From Flavivirga sp. 57AJ16 (lineage in GTDB: Bacteria > Bacteroidota > Bacteroidia > Flavobacteriales > Flavobacteriaceae): a DNA stretch of 64,000 nt. Positions 15,025 through 25,703 of the stretch are shown here, piece after piece; position 1 is the stretch's first letter; each line of letters begins with the position of its first letter. A program made the position numbers and the translations under genes. The notes below the pieces were generated by a model. That model saw nothing but the letters and a program-made list of their open reading frames with translations. It had not been told where the DNA came from and did no database searches. The DNA lies in contig NZ_JAQZAT010000005.1 of assembly GCF_028736925.1 (NCBI RefSeq), forward strand, positions 1 through 64,000, read 5' to 3'.

Positions 15025-17868
15025 TTAATACCATCTTCTTCTAAATAGACCTAAAAGTACTTGTGGGTCTACGGTAAATTTAAATCTGATTTTTTCATCA
15101 TAATTTGGTTGTCCTATTTCCCAACCGAGGTTAGAATATACGGGAAAATAAATTTCAAAATAATCAGTAACTAAGTTTACTCTTACGCCAGAGTCATATA
15201 CAAAATGTGGCGCGTTGAACTTATTTTTAACAAACCCAATATCACCATAAGCCAACACATATTTCCATAGTGTCGTACTGGCGTTAAATGTGGTGATCCA
15301 TTGGTTTGCAAAAGGTGTTTCTAGTTTAGACTTAAACCCGCCTTCGGTATCTATATATTGTTGGCTGAAGATTCCTGAAGCTTCGGAACGCCCTAGGTAA
15401 GGAAGGTCAAACAGGTAATCTGTGGGCCTATCTAATGCAAAACTGAAATAATCTGAGGTTATGTCTGTTTTATTTTTTAAAAAAGCACCAGCGAACATGC
15501 GTAAGTTTAATTGTCTATTACTTTGAAACAGTTGTCTATATTCATAGTTAAAGGACATTTTGCTGAACTTTTCTCCAATTTGAAAATCGACATGCCATTT
15601 ATTGAAATTTATGAGATTATCATTTGAGTTTCGATAGCGAATATTGAAAAGTTTATAATTTGGTCTAAAAGTGGGAGAGATATTAAGGACGTCTTCATCT
15701 CTTTTAATATCTAAATATCTAAACTTTAATGTTTGTATTTTGTTTGAGCGTAAATCGTCATTTCTTCTAAACAACAATGTTACTGAAGGTTTTATTTGCC
15801 TAACAAATAAGTCTTCGGCATAGGATGTATAGCTTCCAACAATGCCATAATTGATAGCAAATAGGTCGTTGTCGAAATAATGGGTTTTTGATAAAGCAGC
15901 TGAGCCGGTTAGGGCTCTTGACTTAAAAGCGTACGATGGTTCAATTTTGTATTTAAAAAGCTTTCTTAAAATGGTTGTGTTATAGGCCCGCATGCCTAAG
16001 GTGAACCCGTCGTAAATATTATTGAATTCTGCAATAGGCATGAGGAACACCTGGTTGTAATGAGGGTCTTCTACATCTTTAAAAAGTCTAAACTGTAATG
16101 GTTTGTTGTTAAAGAAAAAACCTTTTAATGATTTCCAATTGTCTCTCAAATTGATTTCTGGAACTATTTTTTCGTAATTTAAAACAAGTTTATCTGCATG
16201 GTTTCTAGGTATTGTGAGCGTTTTGCTTTCTGTAATATTTTCTATCCATGTTTTAGAGATAATACTATCATTATTTAAAGTATATAAAGAAATAGGCATG
16301 CTATTATCTCGTTTGTTTTTAATGGTTAGGGTTATGGAGTCTTCGGTTTTAATGACCTTTCTTATTTTGAAATCTATTTTTTTCCGAGTTGTTAGGTAAT
16401 CTTCAAAAAACCAGTCAATGTTTTTGTTTGTTTTGGATTTTAAATAGGTTTCAAAGTCTTTGGTCGTAATTTGTTTTAATTTATTGTCAGATAAAAAAGA
16501 TGTTATACTCGTTTCCAATATTTGGCTGTTTATAAAATCATCTAAATACTTAAGTCCGATACCTGCTTTGTATTTGTTGGCAATATTAGTGTTAAACTTC
16601 AGTAAAGAGTCTTTTTGCATGGTAAGCGGTTGGTCTCTATTTGTTCTTGCAGCAGACATGGCAGCTAGTGTATATTTATCATTGAACTTCATATCTGCAA
16701 TATGAAAAGATTTAACGCCCCAAAAGTTGGCTAAAGCACCAAGAAATTTCATGTTAGGGTAGTATTCATTAACATAATTTATTAGATAATAAATTTGTAT
16801 ACCATCTAACAGCCACTGTTCTTTTCTTGGATTTACGAGCAAGGTATTTTCTAAATAATTGCGTAATGCTATTTTTAATAATTTAAGCTCGTATTGAAAA
16901 TGGGTCGGGTAGGTTTTTATAAATTTCGGTAAAAAATTCACGCCATAAACAGGGTCTTTTTCGTTGTCGATTTCTGTTAATAAGAGCCTTTTGTGTGGAT
17001 ATTCTCCAAAGTTTTTTAAAATAAACTTGGTTACTTTTTCTGTGATTAAAACTTTCTCTATAACTTCTAATCCTTCATCACTTATATTGGAAACTATAGA
17101 GAAATCCCCAGATCGTATGGTATTAAAATTTGAACCCTTATTTAAAAATAACTTATTGTTATTTCTGTTTTTTCCCTCTAGTTTAACAATTTGTTTATTA
17201 GGTAGTTGTATTTGTTCACTTAAATCTAATTCTGAAGTTAAGGTATAGTTGTGTGGATGCTCGATTTCCAGTGTGATATCTGATTTAGGAATGAATAAAT
17301 CATCTAAATTCTTATTGCTGTAATATTGCCATTCCCCATCATATACAGCAGGTGTTATGTACCAATATCTTAAATTTAAATTGCCAGAATCTGTGATACC
17401 ATAACTTGTGAATTTTGCATTTGGGATTTGAACAGTATACTCTAAATAAATTCTATAAGTGCCATTTGGTTTTAAGGGCGTATTTAATTCAACTTTAACA
17501 ATATCGGCTTGGTCTTTTAATTGCTGAAATACTAAATCTTTATTATTCTGTTTAATGGAAGTAATAACAGAATATCCTCTATCCTTACTTTTTGCTAAAT
17601 GAAAATCATTTTTGTATTCATCTGCAATTCGTATGGCTAATGGTGTTTTTTTTGTTGAGTAACTATTGCTCCAGTTATTTAAATAAATAACTTGTAATTC
17701 ATCTTCTGTTGTATTTTGATACTGAATAGTTTGGGATATTTTGATTTGTTTATTTTCAATATCAAAAACCGCCTTTATATCAATCTTATTTTGACTGAAA
17801 GCTGTAAAGCATATTAAGGTAAAAAAGAAGTAATTAAAAAGACGTAATTTCAATTTATTATAAAACAT
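15025..17868 (-). CDS. M1-peptidase-like protein lacking zinc histidines, fused to a probable outer-membrane barrel
   Basis: 947 residues. A signal peptide (1-25, ending TAFS-Q) precedes an M1 aminopeptidase-like beta domain (about 28-260; TIQYQNTTEDELQVIYLNNW, LRYWYITPAVYDGEW) and the helical catalytic-like region. Where M1 enzymes carry HExxH and a downstream Glu in WLxEG, this protein reads YELKL (326-330) and WLLDG (352-356), so both zinc histidines and the glutamate are replaced. From about 590 to the end, alternating aromatic strands ending in an aromatic residue (FRRRWY) suggest an outer-membrane beta-barrel. Peptidase activity is therefore unlikely; a binding, chaperone or transport role is inference. 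Intact relatives are usually annotated as metalloproteases. Confidence 0.75.
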   Translation of the reverse strand: MFYNKLKLRLFNYFFFTLICFTAFSQNKIDIKAVFDIENKQIKISQTIQYQNTTEDELQVIYLNNWSNSYSTKKTPLAIRIADEYKNDFHLAKSKDRGYSVITSIKQNNKDLVFQQLKDQADIVKVELNTPLKPNGTYRIYLEYTVQIPNAKFTSYGITDSGNLNLRYWYITPAVYDGEWQYYSNKNLDDLFIPKSDITLEIEHPHNYTLTSELDLSEQIQLPNKQIVKLEGKNRNNNKLFLNKGSNFNTIRSGDFSIVSNISDEGLEVIEKVLITEKVTKFILKNFGEYPHKRLLLTEIDNEKDPVYGVNFLPKFIKTYPTHFQYELKLLKIALRNYLENTLLVNPRKEQWLLDGIQIYYLINYVNEYYPNMKFLGALANFWGVKSFHIADMKFNDKYTLAAMSAARTNRDQPLTMQKDSLLKFNTNIANKYKAGIGLKYLDDFINSQILETSITSFLSDNKLKQITTKDFETYLKSKTNKNIDWFFEDYLTTRKKIDFKIRKVIKTEDSITLTIKNKRDNSMPISLYTLNNDSIISKTWIENITESKTLTIPRNHADKLVLNYEKIVPEINLRDNWKSLKGFFFNNKPLQFRLFKDVEDPHYNQVFLMPIAEFNNIYDGFTLGMRAYNTTILRKLFKYKIEPSYAFKSRALTGSAALSKTHYFDNDLFAINYGIVGSYTSYAEDLFVRQIKPSVTLLFRRNDDLRSNKIQTLKFRYLDIKRDEDVLNISPTFRPNYKLFNIRYRNSNDNLINFNKWHVDFQIGEKFSKMSFNYEYRQLFQSNRQLNLRMFAGAFLKNKTDITSDYFSFALDRPTDYLFDLPYLGRSEASGIFSQQYIDTEGGFKSKLETPFANQWITTFNASTTLWKYVLAYGDIGFVKNKFNAPHFVYDSGVRVNLVTDYFEIYFPVYSNLGWEIGQPNYDEKIRFKFTVDPQVLLGLFRRRWY

Positions 17869-17978
17869 TTAAAGGTTAATAATTCATGCAAGGCACTGCA
17901 ATATAACAAAATAAGGCGATTTAAAACTTCACCAATATTGATATGTCTAAAACATTTTAGGCATAAAAGATACGGTCT

Positions 17979-18668
17979 TTAGAAGTTAGGGCTTAAACCG
18001 GATTCTTTATAGAAAGCATCAAGAACAGCTATAACTTCGTCTTTGGTATCTACCAAATGAACTAAATCCAAGTCTTTTGCACTTATGTTTAAAAAAGAAT
18101 CCAGTAAGGTCTTTTTGATCCAGTCTATCAAGCCTTCCCAAAAATCCGTACCTACAAGGATAATTGGGAATTTCCCTATTTTATGTGTTTGTATAAGGGT
18201 TATGGCTTCAAACAGTTCATCTAAAGTGCCAAAGCCTCCCGGCATCACTACAAACCCTTGGGAATATTTAACAAACATGACCTTACGGACAAAGAAATAG
18301 TCGAAATCCAAACTTTTATCTTGGTCTATATATGGGTTGTCATGCTGTTCAAAGGGTAAATCAATATTTAAACCTACAGAGGTGCCACCACCTAGGTGGG
18401 CTCCTTTATTTCCAGCTTCCATAATTCCCGGGCCACCACCGGTAATAACACCGTACCCTGCTTCTACAATTCCTTTTGCTATTTTTTCTGCCAGCTTATA
18501 GTATCTGTCCTCTGGTTTAGTCCTGGCCGATCCAAAAATAGATACACAGGGTCCTATTTTGCTCATTTTCTCAAATCCGTTAACAAATTCCCCCATTATT
18601 TTAAAAATAGCCCAAGAATCGTTTGTTTTTATTTCATTCCATCCTTTGTGATGTTGTTCTTTTCTCAT
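17979..18668 (-). CDS. LOG-family protein (nucleotide 5'-monophosphate phosphoribohydrolase type)
   Basis: 229 residues, Rossmann-like. The LOG signature PGGFGTLDE (143-151) and the earlier GGGPGIMEA (77-85) and RK (128-129) are all intact. In this family they bind the ribose-phosphate of a nucleotide and cleave base from ribose 5'-phosphate, producing free cytokinins in plants and fungi. In bacteria the physiological substrate is usually unknown (cytokinin riboside 5'-monophosphate or AMP/CMP-like). The length suits the TIGR00730 family. It lies next to uvrA on the same strand, separated by a repeat-containing spacer. Confidence 0.88.
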   Translation of the reverse strand: MRKEQHHKGWNEIKTNDSWAIFKIMGEFVNGFEKMSKIGPCVSIFGSARTKPEDRYYKLAEKIAKGIVEAGYGVITGGGPGIMEAGNKGAHLGGGTSVGLNIDLPFEQHDNPYIDQDKSLDFDYFFVRKVMFVKYSQGFVVMPGGFGTLDELFEAITLIQTHKIGKFPIILVGTDFWEGLIDWIKKTLLDSFLNISAKDLDLVHLVDTKDEVIAVLDAFYKESGLSPNF

Positions 18669-18737
18669 AATATATACAAGTTTATTTATGCGTTTATCTG
18701 TTTGCCCGTGTTAAATTATTTCCATCATAACTTACTG

Positions 18738-18812
18738 GACACTGTGGTGAAATCAAAATTGAAATCGAAATTGAAATCGAATACTGCCCACTGAACACTA
18801 CTACTGAACACT
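18738..18812. repeat. Short tandem repeats overlapping the uvrA 3' end
   Basis: A 12-bp unit (GAAATC[A/G]AAATT) is repeated three times at 18749-18784. On the minus strand, heptamer-like units CAGTGTT, CAGTAGT, CAGTGGG and CAGTATT run from 18812 to about 18785. The last UvrA codons (Y-S-V-Q-stop) are written by these heptamers. The same heptamer family reappears at 22966-23088. Confidence 0.6.
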
Positions 18813-21647
18813 GTACAGATTCAATTCTTTTTTAAGGAATTTAGCGGTGTAGCTCTTTTTATGCTTGGCCACTTCTTCAGGTGATCCCTCAACAATAATC
18901 TGTCCGCCACCTTGCCCGCCTTCATAGCCTATATCGATAATATGGTCAACGGTTTTAATAACATCTAAATTGTGTTCTATAATAAGGACCGTATTTCCTT
19001 TGTCTGCTAACTTGTTAAGCACCATCATAAGCACTCTTATATCTTCAAAATGTAAACCCGTTGTGGGTTCATCAAGAATATAAAAAGTATTCCCGGTATC
19101 ACGCTTGCTTAGTTCTGTCGCCAATTTAATACGCTGTGCTTCACCTCCAGAAAGCGTGGTACTTTGTTGTCCTAGGGTGATATAACCTAAACCGACATCT
19201 TTAATGGTTTTTAACTTATTGTAAATTTTAGGGATGTGCTCAAAAAATGTAACAGCTTCGTTGATGGTCATGTTTAATACATCACTAATCGATTTTCCTT
19301 TATAACGAATTTCCAACGTTTCCCTATTGAAACGTTTCCCTTGACAGGTTTCGCACTCCACATATACATCTGGAAGAAAATTCATTTCAATAACTCGTAA
19401 ACCACCACCTTGACAAGTTTCACAACGACCTCCTTTTACATTAAAACTAAAACGACCAGCTTTATAACCACGAATCATGGCTTCAGGTATTTTAGCATAT
19501 AAAGCTCTAATTTCACTAAAAGTGCCTGTATATGTAACAGGATTACTTCTTGGTGTTCTGCCAATGGGCGATTGGTTAATATCAATCACTTTATCAATAT
19601 GTTCTAGACCTTTTATGCTTTTGTATGGCATTGGTTTTTTTACGCCGTTAAAATAATGCGCATTTAAAATAGGGTAGAGGGTTTCATTGATCAATGTCGA
19701 TTTACCACTACCAGAAACACCGGTAACGCCTATCATTTTTCCTAAAGGGAATTTTACGGATACATTTTTTAAATTGTTTCCTGTACAGCCTGTGAGCGTT
19801 AAAAATTCACCGTTGCCTTGTCTACGTTTTTTAGGTATTTCAATTTCTTTATTGCCATTTAAATAGTCGGCAGTTAAAGTTTTATGCGTCTTTAATTCAT
19901 TAGGATTCCCAATACTGATTATTTCACCACCATATTTTCCTGCTTTCGGCCCAATATCAATAACATAATCGGCACGTTCGATCATGTCTTTGTCATGCTC
20001 TACAACAATAACCGAATTTCCAATGTCGCGAAGTGATATTAAGGAATTAATTAGTTTTTCATTATCGCGCTGGTGTAAGCCAATGCTTGGTTCGTCCAGG
20101 ATATACAGGACGCCAACCAATTGCGAGCCTATTTGAGTTGCTAAACGAATGCGTTGTGCTTCCCCACCAGATAAAGACTTAGAGCTTCTGTTAAGGGATA
20201 AATAATTTAACCCCACATCTAATAAAAACTGTAGCCTGGCCTTTATTTCTTTTAAAACCTCTTCTGCGATCTTGAGTTGTTTCTCTGATAAGTGCTTATG
20301 TAGGCTATTAAACCAAGTAGCTAGCTCATCAATATCTGTGTTGGCTAGCTCTGCTATATTTTTATTGTTTATTTTAAAATAGAGTGATTCCTTTTTTAAT
20401 CTGGTGCCGTGGCATTCTGGACATTCCACTTTATCCATATAATCTTTTGCCCAGCGTTTTAATGAGGTAGATTCGGCTGTTCTGTACTGACTTTCAATAA
20501 AGTTGGCGACGCCTTCAAAGTCTATTTTATAATCACGGGTAACCCCAAGTGTTTTACTTTCTACAGAAAATTTTTCATTTCCACCATATAAGATCATTTG
20601 TTTGGCTTCTTTGGGAATGTCTTTGTAAGCATCGGTTAATTTAAAATTGAAACGTTGTGCAATGGTTTCAAACTGTTTAAATATCCAACTGTTTTTTTCT
20701 GGCCCGTGAGGTACCAATGCCCCGGATTTTATTGATAATCTATCGTCTGGAACAATTTTATTTTCGTTTACTTGATACAATTCTCCAATACCATTGCAAT
20801 TTGAACAAGCGCCTTTAGGAGAGTTGAAAGAGAAATTATTGGGTTCTGGGTTTGGATATGAGATCCCGGAAGACGGACACATTAAATTCCTACTAAAATA
20901 ACGGGTTTCGTTGGTATCCTGATCAATAACCAAGAGTACATCTTCACCATGATACATCGCTGTATTAATAGTTTCGGTAAGGCGTTTATCGTTATCTATC
21001 GATGTATCAATAACCAACCTGTCAATAACAATTTCAATATCATGTGTTTTATAACGGTCTAGCTTCATTCCTTTTGTGAGATCCTTAATTTCGCCGTCGG
21101 TCCTTACCTTTACGAAACCTTGTTTTGAAATTTGCTCGAATAATTCACGATAGTGCCCTTTACGCGAGCGTACTATAGGTGCTAGTATATTGATCCGTTT
21201 CCCGTTAAAATCACTAATAATGAGTTCTTTGATCTGTTCATCGCTGTAACTCACCATTTTGTCTCCTGTGTTATAACTATAGGCGTCACTGGCTCGTGCG
21301 AACAGTAAACGCATAAAGTCATAAATCTCGGTAATAGTGCCAACGGTAGATCGCGGTGATTTGCTTGTTGTTTTTTGCTCGATGGCAATAACGGGGGAGA
21401 GCCCATCAATTTTATCAACATCTGGTCTTTCTAAACCCCCTAAAAATTGTCTTGCATAGGCAGAGAATGTTTCAATGTATCGGCGTTGTCCTTCGGCATA
21501 AATAGTATCGAAGGCTAAAGATGATTTTCCGCTACCGGACAGACCTGTTATCACTACAAGTTTTTCCCTAGGGATAGATACATCAATATTTTTAAGGTTA
21601 TGTACGCGGGCACCTTTTACTTCAATAAAATCATTAAATGAACTCAT
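18801..21647 (-). CDS. uvrA: UvrABC excinuclease subunit A
   Basis: 948 residues, standard for UvrA. Two ABC ATPase modules: the N-terminal Walker [10 protein letters not shown] (about 34-42) and the C-terminal GVSGSGKST, each with its ABC signature ([13 protein letters not shown] and [13 protein letters not shown]) and Walker B ([12 protein letters not shown] and [12 protein letters not shown]). Zinc-binding cysteine pairs are visible ([14 protein letters not shown]...CETCQG). It recognises bulky DNA lesions and loads UvrB in nucleotide excision repair. The last four codons come from a tandem repeat, so the extreme C-terminus may vary between strains. Confidence 0.98.
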   Translation of the reverse strand: MSSFNDFIEVKGARVHNLKNIDVSIPREKLVVITGLSGSGKSSLAFDTIYAEGQRRYIETFSAYARQFLGGLERPDVDKIDGLSPVIAIEQKTTSKSPRSTVGTITEIYDFMRLLFARASDAYSYNTGDKMVSYSDEQIKELIISDFNGKRINILAPIVRSRKGHYRELFEQISKQGFVKVRTDGEIKDLTKGMKLDRYKTHDIEIVIDRLVIDTSIDNDKRLTETINTAMYHGEDVLLVIDQDTNETRYFSRNLMCPSSGISYPNPEPNNFSFNSPKGACSNCNGIGELYQVNENKIVPDDRLSIKSGALVPHGPEKNSWIFKQFETIAQRFNFKLTDAYKDIPKEAKQMILYGGNEKFSVESKTLGVTRDYKIDFEGVANFIESQYRTAESTSLKRWAKDYMDKVECPECHGTRLKKESLYFKINNKNIAELANTDIDELATWFNSLHKHLSEKQLKIAEEVLKEIKARLQFLLDVGLNYLSLNRSSKSLSGGEAQRIRLATQIGSQLVGVLYILDEPSIGLHQRDNEKLINSLISLRDIGNSVIVVEHDKDMIERADYVIDIGPKAGKYGGEIISIGNPNELKTHKTLTADYLNGNKEIEIPKKRRQGNGEFLTLTGCTGNNLKNVSVKFPLGKMIGVTGVSGSGKSTLINETLYPILNAHYFNGVKKPMPYKSIKGLEHIDKVIDINQSPIGRTPRSNPVTYTGTFSEIRALYAKIPEAMIRGYKAGRFSFNVKGGRCETCQGGGLRVIEMNFLPDVYVECETCQGKRFNRETLEIRYKGKSISDVLNMTINEAVTFFEHIPKIYNKLKTIKDVGLGYITLGQQSTTLSGGEAQRIKLATELSKRDTGNTFYILDEPTTGLHFEDIRVLMMVLNKLADKGNTVLIIEHNLDVIKTVDHIIDIGYEGGQGGGQIIVEGSPEEVAKHKKSYTAKFLKKELNLYSVQ

Positions 21648-21780
21648 AAAATTGCAAAATTGCGAAGTTACGATTTTAGAAGTTAAATTTTTTATAAACT
21701 TTAATTAGACTTATTAAAATAGCTTCAATACTAAGGTTATGATTCTATTTTCTATTCCGTTAAATATAATTCAAAATTTA

Positions 21781-22155
21781 TTATTGGGCACTTTTTTGTT
21801 CACTTGACATGACTACAGATAATTCTTCAGATTCTATGGATTTATTATAATTCGCTTCAACCTCATTAAGAAAACCAAAGAACTTTCCTCCATGCTTTTT
21901 TTTAAGAATGACGTAAATATGGCCGTCACCTTTATCCTCAATATCTTTAATAATAACTTTAGTGCCATAAACATTTTTATAATTTGCTAATTTCCCTCTT
22001 TTAACGAGAAAATTTAGTTTAGGAAAATCTATGTGATTATAGCTCACTCCATTTGGGGGATTTATGACTAATTCATCTCCAATTTCGGGTTTGTCCTGTG
22101 CGTTGGTTAAAAGGCAAAGGCCTAAAAAAAATATTGTGATAGTTAAACTTTTCAT
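21781..22155 (-). CDS. Small secreted hypothetical protein
   Basis: 124 residues with a clear signal peptide (1-19, LCLLTNA-Q). The mature part is a compact, lysine-rich mix of strands and short helices (VYGTKVIIKDIEDKGDGHIYVILKKK). No cysteine or catalytic motif is seen. It stands alone upstream of uvrA on the same strand, 133 bases away. Periplasmic or surface location is inferred; the function is unknown. Confidence 0.65.
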   Translation of the reverse strand: MKSLTITIFFLGLCLLTNAQDKPEIGDELVINPPNGVSYNHIDFPKLNFLVKRGKLANYKNVYGTKVIIKDIEDKGDGHIYVILKKKHGGKFFGFLNEVEANYNKSIESEELSVVMSSEQKSAQ

Positions 22156-22421
22156 AAGGGAGGTAACATATTAAACAAAATTAGCAGCAAATATAATTTT
22201 TTATTACTTGTTTGTCAATTGTTTTCCTGGTATTTTGAATGTTTTTAAATACGTTTTAATGATAAATTTTTGTAAAGTTTTATTTCATTTCTGCCTTTTC
22301 GGTTTCTCTCAAGATAAGTTCAATGTTTAGAAAAGTTGTATTTCAATTTTATATATTTATTTTTGATAATATTTTTATTTAACCATTAACAGATTCCCTC
22401 TTTCGAGGGAATAATAATATT

Positions 22422-22946
22422 ATGAAATTATTAGGAATAGGATCAAGGATTAATCATCCAGAATATGGGAAAGGTGTGGTAACCAATGTGACTACACAGC
22501 ATTATTGGGTGACTTTTATAGAAAAGGGATTAGAAACCATAGATATAGACAGTGAATTTGAAATTATAGAGGCTGCTGATGGCGATGTGGACACTGTTAG
22601 CTTTTTTGATGTTGAGAGCAGTTTGGTGGATATTTTAAAAAAATGGAGCGATGCCAGTGAGGTGGTGCCTATTGCCGATAAATACAAAGGAGGTACGTTG
22701 ATTTTAAAGCCAGCAGATGAGGGGTTAAAACCTTACGAATTACCAATTGACACCTTTTTTCATAAAATAACGATGGTTAGGGATAGGTTGCGAGTTATGG
22801 AGCAACGTATAAACTCCAGTAATCTAGACGAACAGGGTAAAATAGATTTACAGCAATATATTACCAGAATTTATGGTAGTCTAACGAGTTTTAATGTATT
22901 GTTTAAATCTAAGAGTCATCATTTTGTAGGACAGCGGGGTAAATAG
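22422..22946 (+). CDS. Conserved hypothetical protein with an SH3-like N-terminus
   Basis: 174 residues, no signal peptide. The first ~50 residues (GIGSRINHPEYGKGVVTNV, YWVTFIEKGLETIDI) form a small beta-barrel pattern similar to the Tudor/SH3-like domain seen at the UvrD C-terminus (HPxYGKGVV). The remainder is helical, around RVMEQRINSSNLDEQGKIDL. Probably cytoplasmic; nucleic-acid or protein binding is possible but not shown. It is convergent with 23096-23818 across a repeat-bearing spacer. Confidence 0.7.
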   Translation: MKLLGIGSRINHPEYGKGVVTNVTTQHYWVTFIEKGLETIDIDSEFEIIEAADGDVDTVSFFDVESSLVDILKKWSDASEVVPIADKYKGGTLILKPADEGLKPYELPIDTFFHKITMVRDRLRVMEQRINSSNLDEQGKIDLQQYITRIYGSLTSFNVLFKSKSHHFVGQRGK

Positions 22947-22965
22947 TTTAGTCTTAGTACTCAGT

Positions 22966-23088
22966 ATTCAGTGTTCAGTACTCAGTGTTCAGTACTCAGT
23001 CGCAGTACTAGTCTTATCTGTGTAGTATTAAATAAAAGTAAAAAAATCATACATCTGCTAGAAAAGCTTACTGAGTACTGAGTACTGC
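22966..23088. repeat. Heptanucleotide repeats, inverted about a short spacer
   Basis: Six or so copies of a CAGT(A/G)(C/T)T-type heptamer occupy 22966-23009 (AGTACTC, AGTATTC, AGTGTTC...). The inverted form ACTGAGTACTGAGTACTG occupies 23071-23088. The two arms could pair into a long hairpin between the two convergent genes, acting as a bidirectional terminator. Confidence 0.7.
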
Positions 23089-23095
23089 GATTAAA

Positions 23096-23818
23096 TCATT
23101 TGGTTCCCTTGATATTGTTTATTTCTAGACCTATAACAAGTAATTTGTGAAACGTCGGTAATTGAGCGCCACTTTCTGTAGTGGTCCAGTTGCTCCATGA
23201 GGCTTCTAGACCATCAATGGGGAGTACAGATACCCACATTTTAAAAGCTGTAGGCTTGCCTGATTCGTCAAACAACCATAAGTAAGAATCCCCTGGGGTG
23301 GATCCTCCTGAGATATAGGTCACTAAAAGTGCTTTATCGCCATTTTCAAGTGTTACAAGCCGACGCTCGGTGTCTTTGTCAAAAACTTTATAAGGAGCTA
23401 TTAGCCAAAAGGAGTCGTTATTAAAATAATTTAAAGCTTTTTCTTTTAATTCTTCAGCCATATCATTTTCCACTTTAAAGCTGTGTACATAAGCTTTACT
23501 TTGGGTATGGTCATTTAAATCCAGATCTACTTTAAATTCTTTCCAGTAAACTTCGCAGATGTTATTTGCCTTATCCCATTTATAATGATGTCTTTTCTTA
23601 TAGGTCCATTCAATATGATTGGTGTTTTTAAAGGCATTATAATCCAGGGCTTTAAGCATATTGTAAGCTAGGGCATCTGCTTCTTCACCTTGAATGCCAT
23701 TAGGTAGGTCCTCGTTGTATTTAAAAAATAAAAAACCAAAGAACAATAAGCTGGGTAGTGTTAAAAATATAACGACTCCAGATATTATCTTAAAAATTTT
23801 TTTTGATTTTTTTGTCAT
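23096..23818 (-). CDS. Membrane-anchored hypothetical protein
   Basis: 240 residues. One N-terminal transmembrane segment follows a lysine-rich start (about 8-28, IFKIISGVVIFLTLPSLLFF). The rest is a predicted periplasmic domain rich in Trp and strands (HIEWTYKKRHHYKWDK, DSYLWLFDESGKPTAFKMWV), vaguely reminiscent of lipoprotein-carrier-like folds. No enzyme motif is seen. The stop codon lies 7 bases from the heptamer repeat. It lies upstream-adjacent to ggt-like 23892-25580 on the same strand, 73 bases apart, and may be cotranscribed with it. Function unknown. Confidence 0.65.
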   Translation of the reverse strand: MTKKSKKIFKIISGVVIFLTLPSLLFFGFLFFKYNEDLPNGIQGEEADALAYNMLKALDYNAFKNTNHIEWTYKKRHHYKWDKANNICEVYWKEFKVDLDLNDHTQSKAYVHSFKVENDMAEELKEKALNYFNNDSFWLIAPYKVFDKDTERRLVTLENGDKALLVTYISGGSTPGDSYLWLFDESGKPTAFKMWVSVLPIDGLEASWSNWTTTESGAQLPTFHKLLVIGLEINNIKGTK

Positions 23819-23891
23819 AAAACCTTTATGATTATTTTTTTTAAAACAGGACTAAATTATTAAATACTATTGTTTTAGGGAAAGGAAAACC

Positions 23892-25580
23892 TTAAAAACC
23901 GATGGCTGTATCATCCCCTCGATAATCTGCACCTCCCTCTAACAATTCGTCATCTAAAACAAGTATTCCATCGACCTTGCCTATTACTGGTGAATCTTTT
24001 TCGTTTATGGAATACCCTAACTTTTCGAGCTGAAAGATCAAGGTGTCATTAAAAGAATTTGGTTCCATTCTAATTTCGTCTGGAAGCCATTGGTGATGGA
24101 AGCGCGGTGCGTTTACTGCTTCCTGCATGGTCATATTATACTCATGTACATTAAGAATCGTTTGTAAAACAGATGTTATAATGGTAGAGCCGCCGGGAGT
24201 ACCGAGAGACATAAATAATTTGTTGTTTTTTTCAACTATTGTGGGTGTCATGGAGCTCAACATCCGTTTTTCCGGAACGATACTGTTGGCAACTGCTCCT
24301 ATAAGCCCGAACATATTTGGAACACCGGGTTTGCTGCTAAAGTCGTCCATTTCATTGTTTAAAAAGAACCCCAAATCTGAACAGTATAGTTTTGAACCGT
24401 AGGCGCCATTAATGGTTGTCGTTACAGATACGGCATTACCAAATGGATCGACGATAGAGTAGTGCGTGGTTTCATCGCTTTCAATGACTTGAACATCGCC
24501 GTGTGAAACATGGCCGGATAGTGTTGCCTTTTCAAAAGAAAAGGTATGCATTCTATCATTTAAATAGGATTTGCTTATTAGTGTATCACCTGGGATATTA
24601 ACAAAATCGGGATCTCCTAAATAAAAACTTCTATCTGCATAGGCACGGCGTTCTGCTTCTGTTATTACTTGAATGGATTTCACCGAATTATGACCAAATT
24701 TATCTAAATCATAGGGTTCGATCATGGTCATTATTTGCGCTAAACAAATACCTCCGCTAGATGGTGGAGGCATGGAAATTATTTTTAGATCATCGTACAT
24801 AAATGTAGTAGGTTGGCGCCATTTAACGTTATATTTTGCTAAATCTTCTTCAGTTAAAATGCCGCCATTTTCTTGAATAAACTTGACCAGTCGTTTAGCC
24901 GTCTCACCTTTATAAAATTCGTCTTTTCCGTGTTGTAAAATGCGTTCCAATGTTTTTGCTAATGCATGATATTTTATGGTATCACCAGCTTTCCACACTT
25001 TGCTAAACAGTATGGAATCCTTATTGGCTTTTAAGAAAAGAGGCTGGTATCTTTTTATTTTAGTTTCTTGTTTCTTGGTTATTATTACCCCTTTATATGC
25101 CAGATCAATAGATGGTTTTATAATATCCTCTATAGGTAAGCTACCAAATTTTTCATGAACGGCAAAGAGACCCGCTACAGACCCTGGTACACCAACAGCC
25201 ATAGCCCCTAATGTGCTTTTTTCGGGTATAACGTCTCCTTTTTCATCTAAATACATATCCCTTGTAGCTGTTAATGGTGCTTTTTCCCTATAATCTAAGG
25301 CGCCAATTTCACCATTTGATTTTCGGTAAACCATAAAGCCGCCCCCGCCTATGTTACCCGCATAAGGGTAAGCAACTGCTAAACCCAATTGCATAGCAGC
25401 CATGGCATCAAAGGCATTGCCTCCTTTTTTAAGGATGTCACTACCAATTTTTGAGGCTTCGGCTCGAGCAGAAACGACCATGGCGTTTTTGGTTATGAGA
25501 CCTGTTTTTCTAGGCTCGACGGTTTTTTTACATGAGAAACAAATGGTAAATAATAAGATCGCGTATCGTAGTCGTTTCAT
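23892..25580 (-). CDS. ggt: Gamma-glutamyltransferase (lipoprotein form)
   Basis: 562 residues with a lipoprotein-like signal (FTICFSC, Cys17). The Ntn-hydrolase core is complete. The autoprocessing site and nucleophile lie in DETTHYSIVDPFGNAVS, with the first Thr (about T371) expected to become the N-terminus of a ~192-residue small subunit, as in characterised GGTs. Glycine-rich GGGGFMVYR, PPPSSGG and GSTIITSVLQ segments are present. It cleaves gamma-glutamyl bonds of glutathione in the periplasm or at the membrane surface. Confidence 0.95.
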   Translation of the reverse strand: MKRLRYAILLFTICFSCKKTVEPRKTGLITKNAMVVSARAEASKIGSDILKKGGNAFDAMAAMQLGLAVAYPYAGNIGGGGFMVYRKSNGEIGALDYREKAPLTATRDMYLDEKGDVIPEKSTLGAMAVGVPGSVAGLFAVHEKFGSLPIEDIIKPSIDLAYKGVIITKKQETKIKRYQPLFLKANKDSILFSKVWKAGDTIKYHALAKTLERILQHGKDEFYKGETAKRLVKFIQENGGILTEEDLAKYNVKWRQPTTFMYDDLKIISMPPPSSGGICLAQIMTMIEPYDLDKFGHNSVKSIQVITEAERRAYADRSFYLGDPDFVNIPGDTLISKSYLNDRMHTFSFEKATLSGHVSHGDVQVIESDETTHYSIVDPFGNAVSVTTTINGAYGSKLYCSDLGFFLNNEMDDFSSKPGVPNMFGLIGAVANSIVPEKRMLSSMTPTIVEKNNKLFMSLGTPGGSTIITSVLQTILNVHEYNMTMQEAVNAPRFHHQWLPDEIRMEPNSFNDTLIFQLEKLGYSINEKDSPVIGKVDGILVLDDELLEGGADYRGDDTAIGF

Positions 25581-25703
25581 AATTTATATATCAGGTTAAA
25601 AGTTAAGTCCCTGCAATTTATTATAGTTACTTTAGTTTATATACATTTTATTTTTTTAGCTGGAAGTTTGAAACACAAAGTTGTTTTCAAAAAAGGGCGT
25701 GTT

